Positions 25,095 to 33,859 of a stretch of 62,574 nt of DNA are shown piece after piece (the stretch's first letter is position 1; every line of letters begins with the position of its first letter). The stretch is taken from NCBI GenBank assembly GCA_035325995.1, contig DAOKYU010000012.1:1-62574 (forward strand), given 5' to 3'. This stretch comes from Thermodesulfobacteriota bacterium. GTDB lineage: Bacteria > Desulfobacterota_D > UBA1144 > Nemesobacterales > UBA2774. The translations under genes and the position numbers were made by a program. The notes under the pieces were generated by a model. That model was not told the origin of the DNA, made no database searches, and saw only the letters and a list, made by a program, of their open reading frames with translations.

Positions 25095-26483
25095 TTAAAA
25101 ATACGCCTGGAGCTGGGCCCGGAATATGTTCTCGTCAATGTCCGGAGCGCCCTCCGTAAACGTATTTCTTATGAACGAATAATCGGCCTGGATCTTCCAC
25201 CTGTGGTCCCTCGACAGGTAGTAGTTGAGGCCCGGGGTTACGGCCCAGCTCGTATTCGAGACGCTTACCCCGGGCGGCACGACGCCCGAGGACGTATCGT
25301 AATCTATGTACGAAAACCTTCCCGCGAGCTCGACGGTCTTGGGCAGTAGGAACACGCCGCTCTGAACGTTAAAGCCCTGGTCGTAGGCGGTATCCTGCGA
25401 ATCGGTATCCGGGGACAGCCACCTGCCGACGTATTCGCCCTCCACGCTGAAGAACGGAACCTTGAAGTTTATGTCGCCCGTCAGTGTCGTGAAGTCCGAC
25501 TGCGGGAATCCGAGCTCGGCCACCCTCTGGCAAACGAGCCCGTTCGGCGTTTTCCTGTCGCAATTGAGCCCGGGCAGCGTCGATGCCGCCGCGCCGATTA
25601 CGAACGTCGGGCTCCTGGCGAAGTTCGGCACGGCCTCGTATGCCCTCGCCGTGGCGAACTGGCCGTTGGGGTTGAACTTGGCGTCGTCCCCGCCGATTCC
25701 GAGCTGAATCCTCCCCGCGTAAAGGAGGTTCGAATCGACGCTCGTGCCGTTAAGCCCGTCGCCGTTGAATACGCCCAGCGCGTACGAGAAGTTGTTGTTC
25801 GCCCCGAGCCCGCCCTGGACCGAGAATCCGCGGTCCCTTTCGAGCGTGAACTGCTCGTTCACTATGGACCTCTCGACGAGCTGGAGCGAGGTGGAAGACG
25901 TGAGCTCCTCCCTGTAGAACGGGACCTTCCACTGCCCCACCCTCGGCGCGATTTCCTTCCGGTAAGCGAACGTCAAGTAAGCGTCCCTCAGAATCGTGCC
26001 GCTCGACGCGTCGAACATGACGTAATAAAGGAACCACGGCCTGAACGCGTTGCCGTCGAACCTGAACTGAAGCCTCCTCACCCGGAAGTTCGTCGACGTA
26101 AGCTCCTCGTCCGTATCGTTGACCGATAGCTGCGCCTGAGCGTTTATCCTGAACCTCAGCTTGTAGTTTCCGTCGTCGCTCTCGAATATAAGGCCCTTGT
26201 CGTACTTGGCGAGAAACTTGTTATACCACGCTTCGTCGTCCTTCTTTTGCGACTCGGCGACTTCGGACACCTTCTCCCGGTCCGCCGCCCTTTCGGCCTG
26301 TAGCTGCTCTATCTGCTGCTTGAGCGCATCTATCTGCTGCTGGTTTTGCTGCTGCAGTATCTCTATCTGCTGCTTTAGGTCCTCGATCTGCTGCTTCGTC
26401 GACTGGGCGCTCGAGCTCGCCGGCGACGCCAGCACCAGCAGCAAGGCGAGCGCCCCGACGTACCTGTTAAACCTGTTTATCAT
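25095..26483 (-). CDS. Phosphate-selective porin O/P family protein
   Basis: 462 aa. It has a Sec signal peptide ending near ASSSAQ, then a Gln-rich coiled coil (about 28-85) that trimerises such porins, then a beta-barrel: NYKLRFRINAQAQLSV, FRVRRLQFRFDG, LRDAYLTFAYRKEIAPRVGQWKVPF, ending in the terminal aromatic AQLQAYF with C-terminal Phe as expected for BAM-dependent insertion. The OprP/OprO family takes up phosphate, pyrophosphate or other anions; anion choice is not readable here. GAGGAGG precedes the ATG. A good terminator follows. Confidence 0.9.
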   Translation of the reverse strand: MINRFNRYVGALALLLVLASPASSSAQSTKQQIEDLKQQIEILQQQNQQQIDALKQQIEQLQAERAADREKVSEVAESQKKDDEAWYNKFLAKYDKGLIFESDDGNYKLRFRINAQAQLSVNDTDEELTSTNFRVRRLQFRFDGNAFRPWFLYYVMFDASSGTILRDAYLTFAYRKEIAPRVGQWKVPFYREELTSSTSLQLVERSIVNEQFTLERDRGFSVQGGLGANNNFSYALGVFNGDGLNGTSVDSNLLYAGRIQLGIGGDDAKFNPNGQFATARAYEAVPNFARSPTFVIGAAASTLPGLNCDRKTPNGLVCQRVAELGFPQSDFTTLTGDINFKVPFFSVEGEYVGRWLSPDTDSQDTAYDQGFNVQSGVFLLPKTVELAGRFSYIDYDTSSGVVPPGVSVSNTSWAVTPGLNYYLSRDHRWKIQADYSFIRNTFTEGAPDIDENIFRAQLQAYF

Positions 26484-26522
26484 CTAACTATCCTCCTCTC
26501 TGTCTTTTTGTATCGACCCGCA

Positions 26523-27191
26523 CTAACGCCCCCTGAATCGGGGCTCCCCTTCCGAGATCCCCTGCCCGGGCTGCGCGTACTTCGTGTATCTTACGCCCGA
26601 GCTTCGGGTCCGCTCCAATATGGGCACGCCGAGCGCCCTCGAAAGCCCGCGCCTGAGCGGCTCCAGCTTCTCGCTGAAAGACCTCAGCCCCTTGACGTAC
26701 TCGGCCGGATTCTCCTGCCAGAGAAGAAACGCGGCGAAGACCCGCTTGAGCCTGTCTTTCACTTCAGCCGACTCGAACGTCCAGTGAAAATCGCCCTCGA
26801 CCGGGTAAAACGTCTGGAAGAAGAGGAGCTGCTTGATTATGCTCCTGTGGTCCCCCGCGTAATACACGTCGAAAAGCCCCGTTCTCACCCAGCTGTAACC
26901 GCTGCCGAAGCTCTCTGCAAAACTATCCTCGAGCCCGAGCCTCGCGCCTGCATACCCCGCGAGGTTCACATAAACGTAAGCCGCCTCCGGAGTAAAATAA
27001 CCTTTTTCCGGAAATTCCGCGCCGAACCTGTTGAGACTGCCGACGAGATAAATACCGTTATAGCCCCTCGCCGGCCTGAAGCCAAGCTCGGGCTCGAGTT
27101 CGAGATCCCCTACGTCCCCGATCTCCGATAATGACGTCCTTATTTTCTCCCATTCCTCGAGCGTTATCCTGATCGTATCTTCGGATTTCAT
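26523..27191 (-). CDS. Hypothetical protein upstream of the porin
   Basis: 222 aa from the ATG at 27191, chosen for AGGAGAAAGCAAG directly before it. An in-frame extension to 27308 lacks an RBS. No signal peptide or membrane segment. The sequence is mixed helical/strand (IRITLEEWEKIRTSLSEIGD, YNGIYLVGSLNRFG, AGARLGLEDSFAES, DRLKRVFAAFLLWQENPAEY). I do not recognise the family. The gene ends 39 bp before the porin gene on the same strand, so they may be cotranscribed. Confidence 0.65.
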   Translation of the reverse strand: MKSEDTIRITLEEWEKIRTSLSEIGDVGDLELEPELGFRPARGYNGIYLVGSLNRFGAEFPEKGYFTPEAAYVYVNLAGYAGARLGLEDSFAESFGSGYSWVRTGLFDVYYAGDHRSIIKQLLFFQTFYPVEGDFHWTFESAEVKDRLKRVFAAFLLWQENPAEYVKGLRSFSEKLEPLRRGLSRALGVPILERTRSSGVRYTKYAQPGQGISEGEPRFRGR

Positions 27192-27761
27192 CTTGCTTTC
27201 TCCTGTAAAATCCCTGTTTTTGTGCAAAGCTCCGCCGTTAGAGCCTTTTTTCATCCGAAAACCGGCTCGATCCCGCGCGGAGAACCCCCGCGCCCTGTCC
27301 CCGGACAACGGCCTGTTTCAGGCCCCCGCCGGATCTCCCCTATGTCCGGTAAATACTATCCCCCGGCGGGTCTACAATAGTACGTAGCCCTGTTCCTTAT
27401 GAAGTGCTTCCCACGGCCCGCCCCGGCGGCTCCGTTAAAGCCCCTCTCGATCACGTTTTCCATCGCCGTTTCTCCGGTCGGTCTGTATCGCATCGAATCC
27501 CGCTTCCCACTTCTCTTAAATACCGCTCTTTATTCGCATACAGCTCCGCCGCCGGGCGCCCGTTCCGCCAGGAAGGCGCGCAATCCCTGCGGAGTCCATC
27601 CGCAGCTCCCCCGTAAAGGGCTCGACTCCGCCCCGGCCAAAAGGGGAAATCCGTTTGTAATCAGAAAACCCGGCTAACAGCCCGGCATGGTACGACAATA
27701 GTAAGTGCCGCGCAGCCTGAGACCGTACCCGAAAAGCCTTGTCGAAACGATGTAAGCCGGC
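27192..27761. other. Intergenic stretch without a recognisable gene
   Basis: About 570 bases between the permease stop (27762) and the hypothetical gene at 27191. Frames are short and without family likeness. Two related words, TACTATTGT followed by a C/G-rich string ending in CGCCGGG or GCCGGG (minus strand, near 27370 and 27690), form a loose direct repeat. A promoter for the 26523-27191 gene probably lies in its left end. Confidence 0.5.
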
Positions 27762-28523
27762 CTACGCATTCAAGAGCCCCCATCTTTCCCTGACGCGGTT
27801 CTCCAGTTTCGTGAATACGAGCCTGTCCACCGTGATGCCGATCACTATGATGATTATCATGACGGCGATAATCTGGCTTATGTCGTTGAGCTCGCGCCCC
27901 ATGGTAAGCAGGCGTCCGAGCCCTATGCTCACGTACAAGAGCTCCCCGGCCATGAGAGCGCGCCACGCGAACGACCATCCCTGCTTGAGCCCGCTTATTA
28001 TAGACGGCAGCGCCGCCGGGATGATAACCTTCATGTAAAGGTCGATCCCGTGCGCGCCCATGGTGCGCGCAGCCCTGAGGTATATGGGCGGCACGTTCTT
28101 GACGCCCGCATCGACGCCTATAGTCACGGCGAAGAGCGAGCCGAGGACGACGACGAGTATGATCGCGCTCTCGCTGAGCCCGAACCAGAGCAGTGCAATC
28201 GGCAGCCAGCATATGCTCGGCAGCGCCTGAAAGCCGAGCACTATGGTGCCGACCGTCTCGTCCAGGACCTTGACCCTCCCGATGGCGAGGCCGATAAGAA
28301 GCCCGCCTGCCACCGATATGAAATAACCGATGAGCACCCTCTTCATGCTCGCGAGTATGCCGATGGTAAAGCTGTTGTCCTGGAAGCCGGCGAGGAGCGA
28401 ATCGAAAACACCCGACGGTGACGGAAAGAGATACGGCGGCCAAATCTTGAGGGCCGCGACCCCCTGCCATATCCCTATAAGAAGAAGATAAAATACGGTA
28501 AGGAGAATAATCTTGCGCTTCAT
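27762..28523 (-). CDS. ABC transporter permease, SsuC/TauC type
   Basis: 253 aa with six hydrophobic segments and the binding-protein-dependent permease signature (EAA-like loop IYLRAARTMGAHGIDLYMKVIIPAALPSIISG by its ends). It forms the membrane channel of a nitrate/sulfonate/taurine-type importer. It overlaps the stop of the ATPase gene by 1 nt. Order binding protein, ATPase, permease is the standard operon. Confidence 0.92.
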   Translation of the reverse strand: MKRKIILLTVFYLLLIGIWQGVAALKIWPPYLFPSPSGVFDSLLAGFQDNSFTIGILASMKRVLIGYFISVAGGLLIGLAIGRVKVLDETVGTIVLGFQALPSICWLPIALLWFGLSESAIILVVVLGSLFAVTIGVDAGVKNVPPIYLRAARTMGAHGIDLYMKVIIPAALPSIISGLKQGWSFAWRALMAGELLYVSIGLGRLLTMGRELNDISQIIAVMIIIIVIGITVDRLVFTKLENRVRERWGLLNA

Positions 28524-29578
28524 CAGACGGCGGCCTCCTGTACTTCATCGACAGCTTCGCCGTTCTCCCTTATCTCGTCCGTTATCCACTTCGTATAAAG
28601 AAACACCTCGGGATGACCCGGCTGCCTGGGTCTTTCGATATCTATCTCGTGCTCCGATTTAATCCTGCCGGGGTTCTTCGCGAATACCAGCACCCTGTCG
28701 CCGAGTATGACGGCCTCCTCGACGTTATGCGTGACGAATATAATCGTCTTCCGCGACTCGACCCATATCCTCTGGAGCTCGTCCTGGAGCGACTCCCTCG
28801 TCTGTATGTCGAGCGCGGCGAACGGCTCGTCCATGAGGAGTATCGCGGGCTCCATAACGAGCGCCCGTGCGAGGGCTACCCTCTGCTTCATGCCCCCCGA
28901 AAGCTGGTGAACGTATGAGCCGTGGAAGTTCTCGGCAAGCCCGACGAGCTTCAGGTAATCCTGGGCCATTTCCTTTCGTATCTTGGGCGCGACCCTCCTC
29001 AGCTTGAGCCCGAACTCAACGTTCTCCCTCACTGTAAGCCACGGGAAAAGCGCCCCTTCCTGAAAGACCACGACCCTGTCCGACCCCGGCCCTTCGACCC
29101 GCTTCCCGTTGGCGAATATCTGCCCGCTCGTCGGCTTGTCGAGCCCGGCGATAAGATTAAGCAGCGTCGACTTTCCGCATCCCGACGAGCCGACTACGGT
29201 CACGAACTCCCCGTCCCGGATAGTCAGGTCGATGTCGTTGAGGACCGATACCTTGCCGTCCCCGGAGTTGAAGGTCTTGGAAACGTTTTCGACCTTGAGC
29301 CTGGCATCCCTGTCCTCGACCTTCTGGATGAAAATATTCCAGACGCCTTCCTGCTCTACGGTGCGGAAAGGATAGCCCCTTCTCTCGCAAAATCGCGGCG
29401 CGTTTTCGAGCGCCGTGGGCTCGTGGTCCGACACCGCCAGCAAGACGTCGTTCTCTCGGAGATCCCTCAGCGTATCCCTTATCACGTTAAGCGGATGCGG
29501 GCATATCGCCTGCCTGAGATCGATAACCTTCTCCGGCTTAAGCGAGTCCAGCTTTTTCGGGGGATTCACGGTTTTCAT
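28523..29578 (-). CDS. ABC importer ATPase with N-terminal TusA sulfur-carrier domain
   Basis: 351 aa from the ATG at 29578 (AGAGG upstream); an ATG at 29608 adds ten residues. Residues 18-86 are a TusA-like domain: VIDLRQAIC26PHPL carries the persulfide cysteine in the CPxP motif, and PRFCERRGYPF and WNIFIQK align with the E. coli TusA end. Residues 94-330 are an SsuB/TauB ATPase: Walker A G130-SSGCGKST, Q-loop FQEGALFPW, signature LSGGMKQR, Walker B ILLMDEPFAALD, and the switch His in VTHNVEEA. Cytoplasmic. The fusion would place a sulfur carrier on the importer's motor. It lies between the binding-protein and permease genes of one operon. Confidence 0.9.
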   Translation of the reverse strand: MKTVNPPKKLDSLKPEKVIDLRQAICPHPLNVIRDTLRDLRENDVLLAVSDHEPTALENAPRFCERRGYPFRTVEQEGVWNIFIQKVEDRDARLKVENVSKTFNSGDGKVSVLNDIDLTIRDGEFVTVVGSSGCGKSTLLNLIAGLDKPTSGQIFANGKRVEGPGSDRVVVFQEGALFPWLTVRENVEFGLKLRRVAPKIRKEMAQDYLKLVGLAENFHGSYVHQLSGGMKQRVALARALVMEPAILLMDEPFAALDIQTRESLQDELQRIWVESRKTIIFVTHNVEEAVILGDRVLVFAKNPGRIKSEHEIDIERPRQPGHPEVFLYTKWITDEIRENGEAVDEVQEAAV

Positions 29579-29617
29579 AATCGGTCCTCTGCTATCTTTG
29601 CTGCGCATATATTATAC

Positions 29618-30673
29618 TCAGTTCACAGCGGTTTTTGGGGAGCCGACCGTAATCTCCTCGAGCCCCCTCTCCTTTAAAATGCCGTTCAGAATCGTAAGAT
29701 CGTAGATATCCGCAAGGTCGGGTTTCTTCCTACCGAGGAACCCCAGATCGTACGCATCCGCCGCAACCTCGTACAAAGAGCTCGTAACGGGGTCGTACGT
29801 AAACTCGATCCTCGGGAATCCGGCGTTGAGAATGTCATCGGGGAGCGCCTTTCCAGTCTCCCTCTTTATCTCCTCGTTCAAAACCTTCTTCGCCTCTTCG
29901 GGATTCTCGTTAATCCAGTTCGTTATGTCGAGGTTCGTTTCGAGCCAGGTCTTTACGAGGTCCGGATGCTTCTTCAGAAACTCCGTGCTCACCATAATAT
30001 GGGTCGTCACGTACTCCCCGTTCGGCCAAAGGTCCTTCTCGTCGACGAATATTTCGCCCCCGCCCTCGACTATAAGTCTCGATACCCACGGCTCCACGGT
30101 CCAGGCCCCGTCGAGGTCCTTCTTGATGAAGAGAGTAAGCTGGTCGGGATTCGCGAGCGGCGCAAGATCGACTGTCCCGCCCTTCTGTTTTAATTTATAG
30201 CCTTTTTCCGCCAGCCACGTCCTGAGCGCGACGTCCTGCGTGCCGCCTATTGCGGGGGTCGCCAGCTTCTTGCCGTCGAGGTCCTTGTCCGTCTTGATGC
30301 CCGAGTCCTTCCTGACGACGAAAGCCGCGCCTCCGCTGGCCGCACCCGATACTACGCGGAGCGCCTCTCCGTACGATTTGACATATCCGTTTATGGCGGG
30401 ATTCGGGCCGATGTAGGCTATGTCCAGCTCCCCCGCGAACAGTGCCTCCACGGCCGTGGGCCCCGCGGTGAATATCTTCCAGTCTACATCGGCATCGTCC
30501 CCGTAGGCCTTCTCGAAATCCCCTCTGGCCTGCCCTATAACGCCCTGCGCGTGCGTAACGTTGGGGAAATGCCCGGCTCTAATTGTTACCTTCTTACCCT
30601 CGGCGCCGTAGCCCGGAACGGCGCCCGCGATGCCTGAAACCAGCACCGCAATCAATAACAACTTCAGATTCAT
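29618..30673 (-). CDS. ABC substrate-binding protein, SsuA/TauA type
   Basis: 351 aa with a Sec signal peptide ending near PGYGAEG. The body matches aliphatic-sulfonate/nitrate binding proteins: IRAGHFPNVTHAQGVIGQA at the N-terminus, GELDIAYIGPNPAINGY near 82, and PAIGGTQDVALRTWL near 150. It captures the substrate in the periplasm for the downstream ATPase and permease. The family covers sulfonates, taurine, nitrate and related anions; the TusA domain on the ATPase favours a sulfur compound. GGGAGG precedes the ATG. The 260 bp upstream hold no gene; an ATATATTGTAAC word lies near 30788. Confidence 0.92.
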   Translation of the reverse strand: MNLKLLLIAVLVSGIAGAVPGYGAEGKKVTIRAGHFPNVTHAQGVIGQARGDFEKAYGDDADVDWKIFTAGPTAVEALFAGELDIAYIGPNPAINGYVKSYGEALRVVSGAASGGAAFVVRKDSGIKTDKDLDGKKLATPAIGGTQDVALRTWLAEKGYKLKQKGGTVDLAPLANPDQLTLFIKKDLDGAWTVEPWVSRLIVEGGGEIFVDEKDLWPNGEYVTTHIMVSTEFLKKHPDLVKTWLETNLDITNWINENPEEAKKVLNEEIKRETGKALPDDILNAGFPRIEFTYDPVTSSLYEVAADAYDLGFLGRKKPDLADIYDLTILNGILKERGLEEITVGSPKTAVN

Positions 30674-30899
30674 TAAATAATCCTCCCTATTTGGGTTGCT
30701 ATAAAAGTGGCAAGCCGCGTGCCACCATAAAATATCCTTTATTCGAGGTCGGTTAACCGCACAAAATCGTGTCCTGCACGGCGATCTGTATATATTGTAA
30801 CCAGAAACACGATAAATTTATGTCCATGTGTTTAAAATTTATACCCCGTTCAGCCCGGGATACGCGGGGAGAGTCAATCCTGTAATACATTTATAACAT

Positions 30900-32395
30900 A
30901 TTGCGAACCCCTATGCAGCCCCAAAATCCGGCCGAGGCGGACCGTGTCCGCTGACATTCGACGCTCGCAGCGAAGCAATACCCCTCCGGGCCGGCGGGCC
31001 ACGCCCGCTGGATATCGAAGTGGCAGCGCTTTGCCATTACCACCAGCCGCGCTTCAGGTGGTTTCAGCAACTTCTATGCTACATCGAGAATCCCTTAATA
31101 TTGCAAGCCGCTCGCGGCGCAGCAATACACTTCCGGGCCGTCAAAATTCGCGTTAAGAAAATCGAGCGGATGAGCGTTAAAAATCCGATGTGGGGCTGTG
31201 GGCCGGTGGAGGATTTAGCGAAGAAGCGATGATTTTTAGCAGAATTTTCCCCGGCCCGTGACTTTTGCTACTTTTGGTCAGTCAAAAGTAGAGAATCACT
31301 TTTCCATACCTACCAGTCACCACCGTACGTCCCCCACAAGGCCGCCAATTGTGCAGCTTCCACCAGCTTTCGAAGTTGCAGTAGATCCTTTGCCTTTGCC
31401 GTTAAAGGGTTCGTAAAGGCAGTGAACTCGAATTTGATTGAAGAGCACCACTATCCCCTCATCCCAATCCACCATATTGCAAGCTGCTCAAAAGCAGCGC
31501 AGCAATACCCCTCCGGGCCGTGCGGACTGTGTCCGCAGACAATCGAAGTGGCAGCGCTCTGCCCTTGACACCTGCCGCGCTTCAGGTGATCTCGGCACCT
31601 CCCGCGCTATGCCGAAAACGACACTACGTGTCCACGCCTCGCGTGCAGGAATCCGGCGTAGCCGACTTGGAAATTCATAGCAACGCCCGGTCGTCCGTTC
31701 TATTTAATCACCAGACTTGCCCCGCCGAAGACATCGAGTGGATGAGCGTTAAAAATCCGACTCCATTATTCTCCCCTCTCCCCTTGGGGAACGAATGCGA
31801 GCAAGCGAGCATTCGGACGCCCCCGGCCGACTGCACGAAAGTTTGTCTATTGCAGCTCGAAAGTATCCGAAATCAAAATAGGGATTAAGGGTGAGGGGGT
31901 ACCTTACAAATTAATCAGAGAAACAGGATTTAGCGAAGGAACGATGATTTTGCACGCCACGCGTGCAGGATTCCGAAGTAGCGAAAGCCTTGCTATCATT
32001 TTCTGACGCGCTACAGGTGGTTTCGGCATCATCAGCGCTATGCCGAAAACGACACTACGTGTCCCCGGCCCGGCGGACTGTGTCCGCTGACATTCGAAGT
32101 AGCAGCGTCGTTGCCATTATCATCAGACGCGCTTCACGTGGTTTCAGCAACTTCGGTGCTACGCCGAGAAACACACTTGCACCACCCTTACCAGCCAGCT
32201 CAGAACTCCCCCTTCATCCACCGGAGACCCTCAGCAGTAAACAATCGAAATAGCAGCATTACGCTATTACCACCAGCCGCACTTCAGGTGACAGCCGAAG
32301 GGCATAATTCCGATAAGCCCTCCAAAAGAAATCCGCCGCGGGAAGCGGGGCTTCCCCGGCGGACGAATAGTCCCTCAGTCTCTATTTAATAATTC
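30900..32395. repeat. Large array of modular hairpin repeats
   Basis: About 1.5 kb without a credible gene. Perfect hairpins in order: GCGGAC-CGT-GTCCGC (30937-30951), GCGGGC-CAC-GCCCGC (30994-31008), TGGCA/TGCCA (31021-31036), TACTTTTG/CAAAAGTA (near 31268-31289), TGCGGAC-TGT-GTCCGCA (31521-31537), GGCAG/CTGCC (near 31550), GACAC-TAC-GTGTC (31620-31632), CACGC-CTC-GCGTG (31633-31645), CGAATGC/GCATTCG (31792-31815), GCACGC-CAC-GCGTGC (31952-31966), GACAC-TAC-GTGTC (32051-32063), GCGGAC-TGT-GTCCGC (32073-32087), AATAGC/GCTATT (near 32247). Most first hairpins are followed by an AT-CGAAGT-like linker and a second hairpin. Bases 32025-32164 repeat 6415-6560. Confidence 0.85.
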
Positions 32396-32398
32396 GTA

Positions 32399-32788
32399 TT
32401 ACCCCGCCTTCGGAGGCACGTATACCCACAAAAGCTCGGAGCCGTTCTCCGTGCAGTGCACCTCGTACTCCGACGCCGGCGGAAAGCCTATCCACGTCCC
32501 CTGGCCGACGGTTTTCGTCTCCCCTTCGCTCAATATCTTGAAGCTCCCCTTCGTAACGAAGTAGGCGACGTGGGTCTCGGAATTCTTCCACTTCTTCAAT
32601 TCCTCGCCCGAATTGCAGCGGTACCAACCGAACCAGAACGGATACTGCGCGTTCCCGGCAGGAGCGCCGCTAAGCTGGTCGGCAGCCGGCCCGAAGGCGA
32701 GCGTCAACATGCCGGTGCTGCCTGGAATCACGTCCCCGCAGCTGAACTGCTTTAAACCGGAATTATCTGTAAAGCCCATCTGTGACAC
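32399..32788 (-). CDS. Cupin-domain protein
   Basis: 129 aa single-domain cupin. ETHVAYFVTKGSFKIL and GQGTWIGFPPASEYEVHCTENGSELLWVY form the two cupin motifs, with one clear histidine in each. AGGAGGTGTCACAG precedes the ATG. No signal peptide. Function unknown; such proteins bind small molecules or act as simple metalloenzymes. It stands alone between repeat DNA and a divergent secreted-protein gene. Confidence 0.8.
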   Translation of the reverse strand: MSQMGFTDNSGLKQFSCGDVIPGSTGMLTLAFGPAADQLSGAPAGNAQYPFWFGWYRCNSGEELKKWKNSETHVAYFVTKGSFKILSEGETKTVGQGTWIGFPPASEYEVHCTENGSELLWVYVPPKAG

Positions 32789-32966
32789 CTCCTGTGGTGG
32801 ATTTACCTCTTAATCCGTTCTAACACACAGGGTATGGGAGCACAACAAAAAATTGGGGAGGGTCAAAGTTCTTATATCTCCCATGATTTTCAAGCCCGGC
32901 TTAAGCCATGCCAATATCCGGTTATTCGGGCAAAACCGCATTAAATTCATTTAAAAAAATCACCGT

Positions 32967-32992
32967 TATAATATAATCAAGTGCTATAGCAC
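32967..32992 (+). promoter_or_regulatory. -10 boxes and a perfect palindrome before the secreted-protein gene
   Basis: Two overlapping TATAAT boxes (32967-32972 and 32972-32977) are followed by the perfect 12-bp palindrome GTGCTATAGCAC at 32981-32992, covering the predicted transcription start. The gene starts at 33010 with AAGGGAGGGGGC. The palindrome is a candidate repressor site. Confidence 0.5.
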
Positions 32993-33009
32993 AATTTAAG
33001 GGAGGGGGC

Positions 33010-33843
33010 ATGAGTCCTTTCAGATATCTGTTTATAGCTTTAGCTTTGAGTTTTATTATTGCTTTCCCATATAAAGCGTATTCTATGGAGCACATACCTT
33101 TCTACGCCACAAATAACAGCGGCGGAGATACGAGTATATGTTGCCATGGTCCGTGGAGACACGCCTGCGATCTGAACTCAAGTGAATCATGTCTTATAAA
33201 AGAAGGAGCCGTTGACTATAACTTTTATACGGTAGATGTCACTATATTCTCCCCCTACGGCGCCTGGCTGTGTTGTCTGTCAAACACGGTTTCCGACTGC
33301 TCCGGTCCTGTTCAGTCGCCAACGCCGGTCGATTGCATCGGGCAGAATTTTACGCTCGCAAAAGGGGATACCGCGGTATATATTACATTCACCGAGGATT
33401 CACTTACCGTGACTCCGGATAATCCCTCCTCCGACGCATCGACCACGCAAGCCCGCGCCTTTGGAGACTCCGACACGTCGACCACGCAGGCAAACCTCGG
33501 GGATGACAACACCAGGCCGAGACGGGACCGCGATACGTGGAGTTTCCAGGGCACGGAAGGAGAAAATATAGTAATTACTCTCGAAAATGTCCCCGAGTCG
33601 GGGCACAGCGGAGAGCAGGCTACCCTGATTCTTCAAAACAGGGGCTCCACGATAGAAACCAGCACCGCCGAGCTGCCTTTTGAAATCGCGGCGACTTTGC
33701 CGTCAACCGGGGAATACGAGCTCGTTGTCAGTCAGAACAATATCCCCGAAGACGTCAGGTTCAGGGGGAAATATTACCTCAGCGTAAAATCCTCCCTCGG
33801 GACCGTACGGGACATAAAGCCGTCCGAAGACGTCGAGCAGTAG
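33010..33843 (+). CDS. Secreted Cys-rich protein with PPC-like C-terminus
   Basis: 277 aa. Signal peptide ends near AYSMEH. Residues 30-115 hold nine cysteines in paired arrangements (SICCHG, WLCCLS, DCSG, DCIG), probably disulfide-bonded. A short imperfect repeat follows at about 140-165 (DASTTQA / DTSTTQA separated by RAFGDSD). Residues 175-265 resemble a bacterial pre-peptidase C-terminal beta-sandwich (DTWSFQGTEGENIVITLENV, LPSTGEYELVVSQN). Family of the first half not recognised. Strong RBS. Codon use is less GC-rich than neighbours. Confidence 0.75.
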   Translation: MSPFRYLFIALALSFIIAFPYKAYSMEHIPFYATNNSGGDTSICCHGPWRHACDLNSSESCLIKEGAVDYNFYTVDVTIFSPYGAWLCCLSNTVSDCSGPVQSPTPVDCIGQNFTLAKGDTAVYITFTEDSLTVTPDNPSSDASTTQARAFGDSDTSTTQANLGDDNTRPRRDRDTWSFQGTEGENIVITLENVPESGHSGEQATLILQNRGSTIETSTAELPFEIAATLPSTGEYELVVSQNNIPEDVRFRGKYYLSVKSSLGTVRDIKPSEDVEQ

Positions 33844-33859
33844 AAGTCTATGCGACATT

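Noticed and set aside
27661..28548. Second minus-strand frame over the permease gene
   Set aside because: Out-of-frame shadow of the permease; Arg/Gly-rich with no family features.
30944..32389. Several short plus-strand frames in the repeat array
   Set aside because: They read through hairpin repeats and give the same Arg/Ser/Pro-rich strings at several places; no RBS. Repeat DNA, not genes.
30900..32395. CRISPR array
   Set aside because: Unit spacing is irregular, repeats are palindromic modules of different kinds, no uniform spacers and no cas genes.
30900..32395. Integron attC sites
   Set aside because: Structure conserved with variable stems is reminiscent, but I see no RYYYAAC/GTTRRRY core sites, no cassette genes and no integron integrase.
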